From assembly GCA_039881145.1 (NCBI GenBank), contig JAYKKI010000052.1, forward strand, positions 6,887,501 to 6,951,500: 64,000 nucleotides of DNA, read 5' to 3'. Both the position numbers and the translations under genes were made by a program. This DNA is from Druceiella hillmani. Taxonomy: Eukaryota; Arthropoda; Insecta; Lepidoptera; Hepialidae. Shown piece by piece: positions 12,071-23,595 of this stretch; position 1 is the first letter of the stretch, and every line of letters begins with the position of its first letter. Under the pieces are notes generated by a model. The model searched no databases, was not told where the DNA came from, and saw only the letters and a program-made list of their open reading frames with translations.

Positions 12071-13126
12071 CTGCAACAACTATAAAATAAAACGAAATTA
12101 TATACAAATATACCTTTTTTAGGAAAATTTTAATTAAAAATTTCAACACGTAGGATTCGAAATACGTTAATACTATAACCAAATACCATGATGACCAAAA
12201 TGTGGATCTTCAACTTTAAACTAGGTAAATATGACGAAATTTACAAACTTTAGAGGCAAGCGTGTTGTTCTTAATTCCAAACAACGTGCAAGAAAACCCT
12301 GTTTTAAAAATATATATTACATCATATTTTATCACTTTTCTCTAGAATAATAGGCAACTGTAACACGATCGCAACCGAATAGGAGTAAAATCCAAATTTT
12401 TACATGCATCGTTGACAAGCTTCGCCGGCCAACTGATAGCAGTGATACGATCTGACTTTTTCAGTATCAAATGGGTAGATGAGGTGGGGCGCACCTTGGT
12501 ATGAGAGAACTTCATAAGTAAATTTTACATACCTATTCGATATTGAAGTCAAGAAAAAAATGCCAAAATTTCAAAAGATGACAAACTTTATTTAACCGCA
12601 ACACAACAAAGCCAAATCGCAAGAAAGATATTCAATAGTCCGTTATTTATCACTGTAGTCATCCGTAGGTATCCGCTGGCTCCTTCTTCCTTTTTTCTTT
12701 CGTGTCCAAACTTGAACTGATTCCGTAGCGACCACTGAGGCTATTTATATCGGCAACTTATAGAAACATCTAGAGATACGTCGTAGGGGTGTCTAGTCTA
12801 GACATTGAGGAGCCAGCAATCATTGTCTACATGTCAGTACCTGCAGAAACTAATACTGGCTCTATAGCGGAAACTATAAGGTTGATTATTCCTTAAAAGT
12901 ACAATACTAGTATGTTCGCTGGAGCAAGGCAATTAGATTGACGTATTTTATAGAGTACCGTATCGCAACGTTGGATTCCGTAACATACCTACCTACCAAT
13001 ATGTACACATTATTCATTTTGACTATCATTGATTGGTTAATTTATCAACTAGTGTAGTGCTACTGATATGGACATTTTGCACAACATTCTATTGATATTT
13101 TTAAAGTTTTAACTAGCTCGGGGCCG

Positions 13127-13184
13127 GAGGCAGAGCCTTTGCGGGCCCCATTGTGGTCCGGGGGCCATATGTTGGACGGGCCTG
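13127..13184 (-). repeat. GC-rich terminal sequence of the hAT element
   Basis: This is a short island of very high G+C in an AT-rich setting. On the minus strand it starts CAGGCCCGTCCAACATATGG and continues with CCCCCGGACC and GGGGCCCGC, the style of terminal and subterminal sequence found in hAT elements of the ZBED group. Confidence 0.6.
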
Positions 13185-13789
13185 GTTTAGGAGATCACAG
13201 CTAACGAGAATCACGAGATCGCGAACAGAGAGGTCGAAACACGATATTGGTTTAAAATAAGTGAGCGGCATTCGCGCGTTTATCGCATGGAGTGGTTAAA
13301 AAAATAATATAAGAAGTAATTTTTTTTTATTAGACACGATATTTTGTATGTTTCGTATATCTTATTTATCGTGTCGTTTAGTTTTTGCTTTGTTTATAAC
13401 TGAGGGTTATTTTGTGTATCTTATTCTTAGATAAATTGTTATTATGTATTAATATTAACTAACTAGAGTGATGTTAAATGGAAGGGTTATGACGTTTGCT
13501 CCACATATGTTTGTATGTTCAAATATATCTGTATGAACAAATGCTGTTCGCTCGACTGTAATTTTTAAACTATGAAACATTTTTCCACAAACGAAGAGTA
13601 GAATGCTCTATAATAGTCGAGAAAAAAAGTGGTTGATGTAAATCATTTATAAAGAATACATGGATTTGAAAGCTAATTTCAAAACTTATTACACATACAA
13701 GAAAAAAAATAAATTATTACATTTCATTTACAATTTTTTTTCGAACTGGTTTTCAATATGTCTTCCTTATCCAAGTAAAATTTTTCTCA

Positions 13790-14560
13790 TGTAAAAGATC
13801 ATGACTCATCAATATTTTTTTTAAGTAAACTCTACTTAATTTTGAGATTATAAAAGAAAAATTAAAAAATCCGGTGCACACATACACATAAACACATATA
13901 CAAGCATTTACATGTGCTACTCGAACTCGTGCGCGGTTGCGCACATGTACGCATGAAGGTTTGGATGTATACATTATGATTTGTAGGATATTTACAAGAA
14001 AAAAATAATTTAGCCTACACTGTTAATTGTGCTTTATGTCCTTTGTTAATTAAAATGTGACGCCAGTACTCTTCGTTACAAAAAAATAACCTTTATATAA
14101 GTAATTATAACTAATTTTAAATTTTATAAGTAATAATTAATTTTTCTTAAGATGAAAAACTTTTCACCTCAAGGGAATTCCAAATGTCAAGTTTGGGTAA
14201 TGGAACCTGTATTCTATTGTACTATTTCCAGCAGAGCTGTAATTAGTAACGACATTGATGCGCTTCTATCTTGACACCTTTCGCCTTGACTTGTTTCCTT
14301 TCTCTCATTCGTTTTTAAATAAAGCTTCATACACACACCTTAAATTTTTAATTCTGAAATCGCCGTCTTTAATTTTTTTTTTTAATTTTGTTTCTATTTC
14401 TATAAACAAAATACTTGTTATTCGCATCATTTAATGTCAATTTTGTAAGGAAGAATCTTTCGCATTTTTCTATAAGATCTTACATAATCAAATTCGAGTT
14501 CGGTCGAGTTTATCATAGTAAATATGAGAAACAAAAGAAAGAAATTGACAAGCGCAAAAA
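13790..14560 (+). repeat. Block C, copy 2
   Basis: This is the parallel copy of 8690-9415. Conserved stretches include CCTCAAGGGAATTCCAAAT (near 14167), TGGAACCTGTATTCTATTG and GTAAGGAAGAATCTTTCGC (near 14445). The homology fades gradually at both ends, so the limits are approximate. No inverted repeats or target duplications were found at the ends. Confidence 0.75.
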
Positions 14561-15699
14561 GAAATCACATCGATCAAAGCATTTACACTAAGATTAGAGT
14601 TAACAAACATAAGAAAAATATTTAGGTACCTGTTCCCGTTGATATAAATTTACTTTCTAATTATTATGCAGATCTTTAAAATATTGTATTTTAAATAGAT
14701 AACAAGCTATTGTGTTGACTGTTAATTTTCTTTAAAAAATATATAATCTAATTTTGTTTCTGAATTCAAGTCTAAAAAAATAATGTTCAGACACATAATA
14801 AATAATAAATGTGAGTATGTCACTGCATGATTATGATTATATTTATTAAAATTGTTATTGCTTGTCTGGGAGTAGTATTTAAATTTGTTTTATTAAGTGT
14901 TAACAAATAATTCTTTTTAGTAAAACTTGTTTTTATTACAATGCAAAATTATCTTTATTATTGTGAAAATGTATAAATATTTTTAGAGTAACTTATTTAG
15001 GAATATCACAAGAAACCGAAAAAATATTCAGAAATAAAGTGAATTAAATAATAAAGAAACTTTTGACAAAAAAAACAAGACCCTGACTCTCGCTATTTAC
15101 AAATAAATAAAAAAATTATATTGTTACTCTGAACAAATTTTGCTTTCTTTTAAAATTGATAGAAAACTGATTAGGTATGAAACCAAAATTAAAATAGTAT
15201 AATTTTCTCTGAAAGTACACCCTAATTTTAATGATTTTTTAAAAACATACAAACTTTCGGATTTTCATTCGACGTTTCCCAAAAAGGGACACTACGAACA
15301 AATGTCGGACGTCATGTCGAAGTAACGCTTAGGTTAAATATTTGCTTAACACACATCATGACCGGGAGATTTTAAGAAAAAATTCGATTATACGCCTAGA
15401 AACTGAAGAATTTATACTTCTAATGTGCGGATACGTAATATCAAGATACAACTTTTTAATTCTATTTTTTTTAATTTATAAGAAAAATTGGATAAAAAAT
15501 GATTAAGAACGAGTGTTGCTTATTACCTGAATAAATCTATATCTTGAATAATACTAGCAAATTAATATTTTTTTTGTATGCGGACATCAAAAAATTCATA
15601 TAATTTCGTTGGCGGACATTTTACAAGATTTTTTCCTTCCACTTCGATAAGTACAAGACCTGAATGAAAAGAAACTAGGAATACTAAATTATTTTAATA
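14561..15699. other. AT-rich DNA, nothing recognised
   Basis: This has dense stops in all frames and long A and T runs. I see no gene or repeat beyond simple AT-rich sequence. Confidence 0.5.
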
Positions 15700-15790
15700 A
15701 TTTATAACCCACGATTTCTTTTAACGATATTGGTAAGGAGGATTTCGTCGCTGTTTCCCATTGAAGAAAATTAAACTTAGCGTAAAATGG
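15700..15790 (+). other. Block E, copy 0: possible 3'-exon relic
   Basis: The stretch CGATATTGGTAAGGAGGATT, then TCGTCGCTGTTTCCC and ATTAAACTTA, aligns with 25902-25965 and more weakly with 55797-55870. Upstream similarity also exists (ATTTATAACCC here, ATGTATAACCC there). In the 25.9-kb copy the block is preceded by a splice-acceptor-like TTTATTTCAG; here that site reads TTTCTTTTAA and is lost. If it was an exon, this copy is dead. Confidence 0.35.
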
Positions 15791-15849
15791 AGCAAACATT
15801 TTATAAAGTTTTTGTGATTAAATTACAAATCATTATTCATCGTCCAATA

Positions 15850-15900
15850 ATTGTTATTATGCATAATTATGTTTGCCGAATAATGCATAATTATGTTTTT
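15850..15900. repeat. Short direct repeat TTATGCATAATTATGTTT
   Basis: Two nearly exact copies stand head to tail with a period of about 27 bp. It is local and non-coding. Confidence 0.7.
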
Positions 15901-16229
15901 GATTTTGTCTTAAGAATCTTTCTGCTAGACAGCAATTTAGGACACGCCTCGTAAATATTACGATAGCTCCAGAACCTTAACACTTACGTTCATATTTTAT
16001 ACCCAAAATCTTGATTTGAGCTTTAATTGATATTGAAGTATATTTTTTTTCCTATTATCAAAGTCTTAATTGATACTAATCGTATGTATATAATCAAAAT
16101 TAAATAACATTTTCTCTGACATATACACATTTAATTTATCGCATATTATTATAAAAAAAATGATTTTTCATTGAAGGGTTATTTAAAATAGCGCTTGCGT
16201 TATTTATTTAAAAACTAAGTTATCTATAA

Positions 16230-16650
16230 AGCACCTTTCTGCTCCTATAGGCCTCATCGACCCCATTCGGTCTTCGATCGTTTCTGTCAAGTCCCACCCA
16301 GCAATTTTTAAAATTACGTATGCATATCTCCTTAGCGGTTTTTATACTTTCTTTTTGTTGCTCGAGATTGTTTTAATCCATTTCTTTTTACTCATCCTTG
16401 CCACATATACAGATATTATCATTTAAATTGTCAATACTTATTTGAACCATCCATAATTGTAACTTTCCTCGTCTGTTTTTTATTCCTTTTTGTCTATTTA
16501 TGTGTTTAATAAACTCCACTCCATTGGTCTTTGGCATGTTTGAATTTTGTGGTGAAAATAATTGATATATATCTATATTTGTGACGTATAAGAAACACAA
16601 AGCACGTGTGTACAACTGAAGTCTTTTTAATTTGAATATTAAATTCAACT
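16230..16650 (-). other. Possible coding relic, family not recognised
   Basis: The minus strand carries an open stretch (16388-16648) containing PKTNGVEFIKHINRQKGIK and LQLWMVQISIDNLN. After one stop, similar-looking sequence continues further along the same strand, with FKNCWVGLDRNDRRPNGVDE near 16235-16310. The composition (charged residues, Trp and Cys) looks more protein-like than the surrounding AT-rich DNA, and the 16240-16320 part is richer in G+C. I cannot match it to a known family. It may be an old transposon fragment or chance. Confidence 0.25.
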
Positions 16651-16660
16651 CAAGTATTTC

Positions 16661-18607
16661 TTTGACACCAAAATATAATATTCAATATATACTCACTCCT
16701 TCATGATGCAGCCATTTCCTAAAAGACATTTGTTTCCCGAGATGCATATATTCATCTGCATAAATGAAGCGAATTCCAATATCCTGTTTGTCTGTTGTCT
16801 AACATTCTTTATAACTACATTGGTTTTTTGAACAATAAAATGTAAGTCTATTTTTGGCTTATAGAATTTAGGTTAAAAGCACCTAATCCAATTTTGTTGT
16901 TTTTGTAGAAACAAATTCAATATTGTCCAATAATGTGAATACACTCTCTATACTTATCTAAGATGTAAATATATTTTCAAGTAAATTAATTAATAATCCA
17001 GAAAATAAGTGTAAACTCTGCTTGATGTTACAAGTAAATATTTTAGGAATAAGCAAAATTATAACCTGTTAATGATTTTGGTGCTCCATGTCTTAGGCAT
17101 TTTAAAATTAGGGACACATTGTTGCCTTCAGCCATTTAAAAGCTCCTGACTATTGATGTAAATCATAGCTATTATTAAAGCACTTATAATCTTATAGAAA
17201 CTCTTTCATACTCGGTACATTTGTCTTAGCGTCTTAAAGATATTTACAGTTAAATGTCTCCTAGCATAAAAGTTATTTTATAAATATTAAAATTGTTTCC
17301 AAATAGTTACGATGTATTTAATATATTAACCTTACTTGTGGACTATTACATGTTTGTTCTTGTTTGTGTCACGATTAATTATCACGATCGATTATTTTCT
17401 GCACTTCCAGATCGGGCATAACATCACATTAGTTACGAGCCATACACACTACCACAATCACATGGGTTAGAAACAAATAATATTTTTTTTTTAAATTTCC
17501 TGCTTATAAATGATCGCTTACAATAAAAGCAGTACTTTTAATACGTGCATTTTCATACGGTCTATTGTGAGCCTGTTTCCAATCTCGGCGGTTGTCGTGC
17601 ACGCTCTCTGCGTGTGCCACTCATATTTTAACGTTTATTGGATAACATATGGCATTTATTTCAAGAGAGTAAATATGAAAATTTATTTCCTAGAATATGA
17701 CACCTATATGTCACGTAACATTCAGGTAGCGTTACCCAATCCAGTCAACATAATTATTGAATAATTTAAAAAAATGCATGGTCAAAAGTGATTTCCGTTG
17801 GTGAATTATTTCTGACGGTGCCCATTGTAAAACCTGCAAAAAACAAATAGGAATAGTACCCACATATTTTTTACATAAAAATCTATTATACTTATTTAAT
17901 AATTTGTCCAACAGAATTATACAAGTTGCTTCATACGGGGATCATATGGCTGCATTGATTTCCAGAATGCTAGGACTAAACAATTAAACAAAATTGCTAC
18001 ACAAATACTGCGATGGAAACTTCAGAACAACGTTTCATGTAACCCAATCGACGTTCCATCATAACTGTGCATTTGCTTACTACTGAAATGTAAAAAAAAT
18101 TACTTATTTATATTTAGTTTAGAACCTAAAGACAAAAAACTACTTTCAAATCCGTCTGATCCTAGACTTGTAAAACTGTGAGCAGAGAAATAAGTCCTTA
18201 CAAACGGACCAGTCGGTTGCCTTTATACAATAGATTGTATAGAAAATTATATATCCAGATGCTATTAATTTAATTCATAGCAATCACATACGTTTATTAA
18301 TTCATGTGTGTATCATAGTAGAACTTATGGTGACCAATATTTTAAACTCTGCTTGAATTAAGCCTGTTACTCCTGATTTGACTCTATTTTCTCTATATAA
18401 TAAATACCACTTAACGACACGCATTTTTCAAAAAATTTCTATCGTATCTTTTTTAATACTGGACTTAAACGTAAGAGAAATCGTACAGAATGAAATGTTT
18501 TCCATATAAAAACAAGTAATTATACGATAATTGAGAAATTTATTTGGTCTCGCTAATTTGGTGCCATTCGATTAATAAATGCAATAAAACATCTTTTAAA
18601 AAAGCAA
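16661..18607. other. AT-rich DNA, nothing convincing
   Basis: An open frame of 84 codons (17510-17764, plus) contains hydrophobic stretches, but no family, splice or start context supports it. No repeats are shared with other parts of the window. Confidence 0.45.
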
Positions 18608-18950
18608 GTAATAAAAAGTGAAAAATAATTAACTCAAAATAGGTACCTACTTTTCGCAAGAAATAACCAAGTTACTTATTTTTAAGTCTGTGCCATCACT
18701 GTCGACCAACTTAAACCAACTTGCAATTTAATTTCATTCATATTGTAAATTTAATCCCTCGACTTCAAATGTACTGACAATACGAAATGGATTAATAAAG
18801 GCGTATTTATAATATAAAATTCTACATTTGTTTAAGTTTTTCGGCTCTGCTGACACTGACTTCAAAAATAAATAAATTAGTTATTTATCGTGAATAAGTA
18901 GGTACCTATTTCGAGTTAATTATTTCTTACTTTTTGGTACCTGTTTATAA
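18608..18950. repeat. Foldback element with arms of at least 95 bp
   Basis: The left arm contains AAATAATTAACTCAAAATAG followed by GTACCTAC. The right arm, on the opposite strand, contains AAATAATTAACTCGAAATAG followed by GTACCTAC. The arms stay aligned inward through ACTTATTTTTAAGTCTGTG and on for roughly 95-120 bp with moderate divergence, separated by about 130 bp. There is no coding capacity. The ends and target duplication are uncertain because the outermost bases have drifted. Confidence 0.75.
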
Positions 18951-19089
18951 TATTCAATTCCCCCTAAAATCTTATTATTTTATTCTTAAATTATTACATA
19001 ATTATTAAAAACCTGGGAAAAATGAGTATATTTACGATTTCCTTTTTGTATAACATTGGTTATCAGCAAAACACAGAAACGAGGCGATA

Positions 19090-19850
19090 GTAGTGGCCGC
19101 CAGAAATTAGCTGTTAGTCGTTCAGGAGTTCCGTTTTCCATATCCGAAGGCCAATATCAGATTTTGCAAAGTAACAACTACCACTTGAGGAGTTCCGTTC
19201 ACCATATCCGAAATACAAAATCACATTTTGCAAAGTAATAATTGAACTGACTACTAATCAATGGCTAATATATTGAATGACGTTTGATTTATTACCATTC
19301 GTTAATGAGTTGCATTAGAACTCATCATCAGATCCTGGCCTAGTTAATGAACTTTGATGGTACAGTTATTTTGCAAAATAAGAACTAACAGTAGCCAATG
19401 TTTTACATTCTTTAAGAGGTCCTACCACAAATTCAAGATATGTGATATCGGTAGCTATTATTAGTAAAATTTTACAGATAATAGCTACCCATTTCACATA
19501 TCTTGAATCACGCTTAATTTACCAACCGTTAAAGAGTTCCATAGTTCATCTAAAGAACTCATCACCAGGCCCTAACTTGGTCGACGGCGTAGTTATTTTG
19601 CAAAGTAACAACTACTGGTAACAAATATTTTTACTCACGGTTGAACAACTAATATCCTTTAGGCAATTCCATTGTTCATCTTCAAAACTTATTATCACAC
19701 CTTGAATTGGTAAGTAGTGTAGTTATTTTGGAAAGTACCAGCTACCCGCAGCAAATATGTTGAATCATGGTTAATTTACTGCCTTTCTTAAGGAGTTCCG
19801 CCGTTAATTTCTGGACTTAGTCATCAGATCATCATCAAATTTATATGGAA
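19090..19850. repeat. Degenerate tandem array, ~130-150-bp unit
   Basis: The phrase TTTTGCAAAGTAACAACTAC and variants recurs near 19162, 19225, 19365, 19592 and 19722, each followed or preceded by GGAGTTCC...TTCATC and ACTCATCATCAGA(C/T)C. Spacing is irregular (about 60 to 225 bp) because of deletions and an inserted palindrome at 19432-19506. At least four to five units can be seen, well diverged. No coding frame is shared among units. Confidence 0.75.
19432..19506. repeat. 75-bp near-palindrome inside the tandem array
   Basis: TTCAAGATATGTGATATCGG and GTAGCTATTATTAG face their inverted copies GATAATAGCTACCC and TTCACATATCTTGAA around a centre AAAATTTT. It interrupts one unit of the array and contains GTAGCTATTA, which resembles the inverted form of the array phrase GTAACAACTACC. 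It may be an inverted duplication of part of a unit. Confidence 0.8.
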
Positions 19851-21097
19851 CGACCTCTAAAATACTTTCTTTCAAACACAAAAAATCATTTAATTCGGTT
19901 CAGTCGGTAAAGAATTAGTCGTTGAACATACAGAAAAAAAATACCGATGAATTGAAGGCTATCTCCTGTTTTTTAATTCGGTAAAAATTATGATTATGAA
20001 AATAAATGTTACATATTTTCAACATCAAATATCTATTTGAGATGACTGAATATCAATTGGATTTTTAGATATTTAAAATACAGGAGGAAAATTTTACGTC
20101 AACATTTAGGTGTGATTTTAGGAAAGATTAACAAAGTATTTGAGGAATATAAAGAAAAAAAATGCCACAATACTTTTAATCTTGGACTAAAATTTATCGT
20201 CTTTTAGTATAAATTAAAATATTATTTTCTTGTTTATAAATAATGACAACCATGTTCATATATGATAAAAACCAACGAAATACAAGATTTTTAATATTCT
20301 AAAAAAATTAATCCCGTATCTTTAATTACAAAAGGATAAATTATGTTTGGATGTTCGCAAAATTTAATAGAGATGTAAATTTATATTGACCACCGATTAT
20401 AACTTCAAACTACGAGTATTAAGTCTGCAGCAGACTTAATTTCCTTATATCATTTCCTTATTCATATTGTATCATCATCCTGGAAGGAAATAAAAAAAAT
20501 TCAACTTATTTCTGCATCTACAGGTTTGTTACTCTTTGACATGAAAATTAGTGAATTATTTGATACACCTGTTTTTCTGCAGAAATGAAATGTATAATTA
20601 TTTCAGATGTCCTCTTTTTTCCAAAAAAATTTCAGTTTTTTCATAGGTCCTGCGGTTATAGCAATTACTTTACTTCTGCTAGTATCATTTAATTAATACT
20701 GAGTCAAAGAGTTTCCTGAGATTAGAAAGCAGGAGATCACGTAGCCAACATGAGACACACGTGAATGAATTTTTACCAAATCAATTTTTAGTTGTGTTCT
20801 TTTTTGTTTTTTATTTACGGCTAGCAAATGGATAAATAAAATTGATATGTTTTTATTTGAAATTTAATACCCATTAAAGTATTTTTGAAAAAAGGAATTT
20901 TTTTCTGATGATTTATTATATGTCGAATTTGGACAGTTAAATGTAGTATAGCAGTCGTTTATATGGTTTTCTACTAAATATAAACGTAAAAAAATAAATG
21001 ATAATTGAAAGAAAATTTACGAGGAAAAGAAAAAATGGTAAAATTAATAAGTTTAATCAAAAAATTAAAATATTGAAGGGAATATTTCGCCAGATAA
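19851..21097. other. AT-rich DNA; small palindrome only
   Basis: I see nothing coding. A short perfect palindrome (ATTAAGTCTGC, one-base loop, GCAGACTTAAT) lies at 20418-20440. Confidence 0.5.
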
Positions 21098-21328
21098 AGG
21101 GAGAATAATAAGAAAAGACTTGTACCTAAGTTTGAAAAAGAAGATAAATTGAGAGGAGAAAACTTTTCTTTTATGCAAATAATATCTAGTGAGCAGATTT
21201 ATAGAAATGAAAATTCGGAGCTAGAATTAAATATATCTTTAAACCAGGATATTTTTAGACTTGCAGATAAATATAGAATAGAATTATGTTTGGAGCGTCT
21301 CTGTGACTGTCAAATAAATATGAAGTAG
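21098..21328 (+). other. Short open frame, possibly a BTB-domain fragment
   Basis: This is a 76-codon stretch free of stops, from just after a TAA to the TAG at 21326-21328. Its C-terminal part reads NISLNQDIFRLADKYRIE followed by LCLERLCDCQINMK. In BTB/POZ proteins the end of the domain often reads like LLxLADKYxLexLxxxCe, so an exon or relic of such a protein is conceivable. No start codon, splice site or upstream half of the domain was identified. The call rests on one short motif and is weak. Confidence 0.2.
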
Positions 21329-22999
21329 AGTCTATATGCCTACAGCAAACATCTTTTATCATTACACGTCTAACCTTTTTTATCGTTAGGCTAGATTTAA
21401 AGCAGTTGCAAGATACATCTTAACGGGTTGTGTTAGTCCCGATCGTGGTAAATGTACATAATCACTTCGGAATATGAATGATAGAAATATATTGTTTATT
21501 TATCGATTTTTTTAAAATAGTATAAAAGAGGTATTAAACATTGTCCGAATGACAGGTTCATCTTGCAACCACCTTCATGTTTTTCATGCATCGAACCAAT
21601 TAAATTATTAAAATTAATCTCCGTACTTGCAATAATTTTGGTTTAGGGAAAAATTGTATTCGACGATTGCAATTCATTACTCCGCAGGTTTGCCACTCAC
21701 CAATTTCAATGGAAAACATTCGCAGTGTTACCAGCATTTTTCATGAAATTTGAAAATAAATATTTTGAAGACAAAGTTTGTGTGGAAATTTTCGATCTCA
21801 TATTAAGGTTTATGTAATTTATTATAAATTAACATTTAAAGAAGGACATATCGTATACATTTTACAATAAATTAGGAAATATGGTGTCATAAACTAATTA
21901 TATGGCAAATGAAATGCAGTTAGTTACCCCAAAACATAAATTTAACTTATTTTATCTATTAAATATTGCTGTAATGTGTAACTTTCTGTCCATCCATTTT
22001 TTCCTTTGTTCTCTCTTTAAGATAAAATAATTGAAAAATTATTTTATCTTTTACATATTGTTATAATATGTAGCTTTTTGCCTATACCATTTTGTTTTAT
22101 TGCATTGTAACTCTGGTTGATTGTAAGATATTACTCCAGTAACAACAAGTTCGCCAGATGACTGTCCATCAACATTTTTAAATAAATAAATAAATTAGTC
22201 ATACAATATTTTAAACGGATAAAAAATAAAAGTTCTCAATAGACTCTCATAACTCTTAGACTCTCAGACTCTCTCAACTAACTCAATAGACCCATTACAT
22301 TTGACACAAGATGTAAAGCTCTAAAAAGCTAACCTTTCAGCATATAAAATCTCCACCTTATTCATAAAGAAAGTTGACACATGGAGTTGTGCCCTTTTAA
22401 TTCGTAGAACAAAAATAGCCATTAACATTTCGGCTGTGTACCTTTGAAGGAAACATTTGAATATTTTTAAACATAAGTAATCATGAACGAATAAATTTGA
22501 ATTGAATGTCCGTATTTATAATGCAAAGGTTCATTAATAAAATTATTTTAAAAAATATTCTGAATCGTTAAGTAGAGATTTCTATCAGCGTGGATCAATA
22601 TTACACATGAATGAACCACTCTTGCAAAATAGGAAATTATTTTATACAATATACGTGCAGTAAAAAAACAAAAATACATTATGACTAGACATATGTATAT
22701 AATGGTAAAATTTATGAAAGCATGAAAGCATTATGGTGACAAATTTCTTGTTATCAAATGTGAAAGTGATATTTGGAAAATGCGTCTATTTATTAACAAT
22801 ATATTTATTATAACAACAATACTATATAGTTATTATAATAATTATGCATAACATCAATATTATTATCTCTATGTAAGTTTTTTGTCTTAGAACTGTGCAA
22901 AATTTTTTAACATTTTTTTCACTCTAAATCAATACAATGTAATGGTGAATAATGTAAATATATTAACAATAAACAATTATATAATTCATTCATCATTTT
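21329..22999. other. AT-rich DNA with a small local duplication
   Basis: Around 21950-22085 an ~85-bp segment is duplicated (AATGTGTAACTTTCTGTCC and AATATGTAGCTTTTTGCC). The junction forms a hairpin AAGATAAAATAATT / AATTATTTTATCTT at 22019-22050. Nothing else is recognised. Confidence 0.5.
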
Positions 23000-23073
23000 T
23001 TTTAATATTCAAATTTTGTAAAGCAACAAACGAGCAACAGTACTGTATAATATCTGTCATGATCAATGTTGTT

Positions 23074-23130
23074 GTTCAGATACTGAGCCAACTGCAGTTT
23101 CATCAACTGCAGTTGACTCAGTATCTGAAC
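23074..23130. repeat. Hairpin with 26-bp arms, 5-base loop
   Basis: GTTCAGATACTGAGCCAACT plus GCAGTT faces AACTGCAGTTGACTCAGTAT plus CTGAAC, with one mismatch. The paralogous position in the second D block (near 61960) has no such inverted copy, so the hairpin arose after the duplication. Confidence 0.92.
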
Positions 23131-23321
23131 TCGCCATTTTCACTTTCAATTTCCCGCAGCTCGTAGTAATATCAGTATCCACGAGCCATTACCCTGACTT
23201 TGTGATGATTACGACGAGCTGTTCCAATATGTCCAGATTTTTGCTAGTTCATTATTCCAATACAAGCTCTTCATTTCTAGAATATTGCTTAAGGATCAAT
23301 GTCATAACAAAAATTAATTGA

Positions 23322-23595
23322 CAATTAAATGAAACTACGTGATGTAGTATTATTTCTACTTTCGATAAGTTCTTTACCACGACCTAGGTTGTATTACAAC
23401 ATCTTCAAGTGCGCTATTAGCAAAGACTGGAGAGGTGAATCTTTGCTAATAGCCCACATGAAGATGTTGTAATACAACGAAACCTAGGTCGTGGTAAAGG
23501 ACTTAAAGAAAGTAGAAATAATATTACATCAAGTAGTTTCGTTTAATTGTGAATAATGAGTTTATGCAAAGTTAACGCCAAGAATATTCAATTTT
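23322..23595. repeat. LIR element, copy 4, with 14-bp target duplication
   Basis: The element starts CAATTAAATGAAACTACG and ends AACGCCAAGAATATTCAA plus a few bases. The centre is palindromic, with ATTAGCAAAGACTGG on one side and AATCTTTGCTAAT on the other. It is flanked by CAAAAATTAATTGA at 23308-23321 and again at 23596-23609, a perfect 14-bp direct repeat. The paralogous block D at 62 kb shows the single empty site. The right end carries about 40 bp (TGAATAATGAG...GCCAAGAATATTC) with no partner on the left. Confidence 0.93.

Larger units (their letters stand above)
10480..13184 (-). mobile_element. hAT transposon relic (ZBED/GTF2IRD2-like)
   Basis: A broken hAT transposase lies at 10480-12070. 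A GC-rich block ends at 13184 and, on the minus strand, reads CAGGCCCGTCC, CATATGGCCCCCGGACC and GGGGCCCGC. Ends rich in GGCCCGC with a CAG terminus are typical of this hAT group, so I take 13184 as the 5' end. The 8 bases outside it (13185-13192, GTTTAGGA) would be one copy of the target duplication; I could not find its partner on the left. The 12.1-13.1 kb interior is non-coding and has a TATA-like ATATAAATAGCC on the minus strand near 12750, so a nested insertion there is possible. Confidence 0.7.

Noticed and set aside
12560..13100. Solo LTR inside the hAT region (TATA-like ATATAAATAGCC and AATAAA on the minus strand)
   Set aside because: No TG...CA ends, target duplication or second copy could be found; it is noted only as a possible nested insertion.
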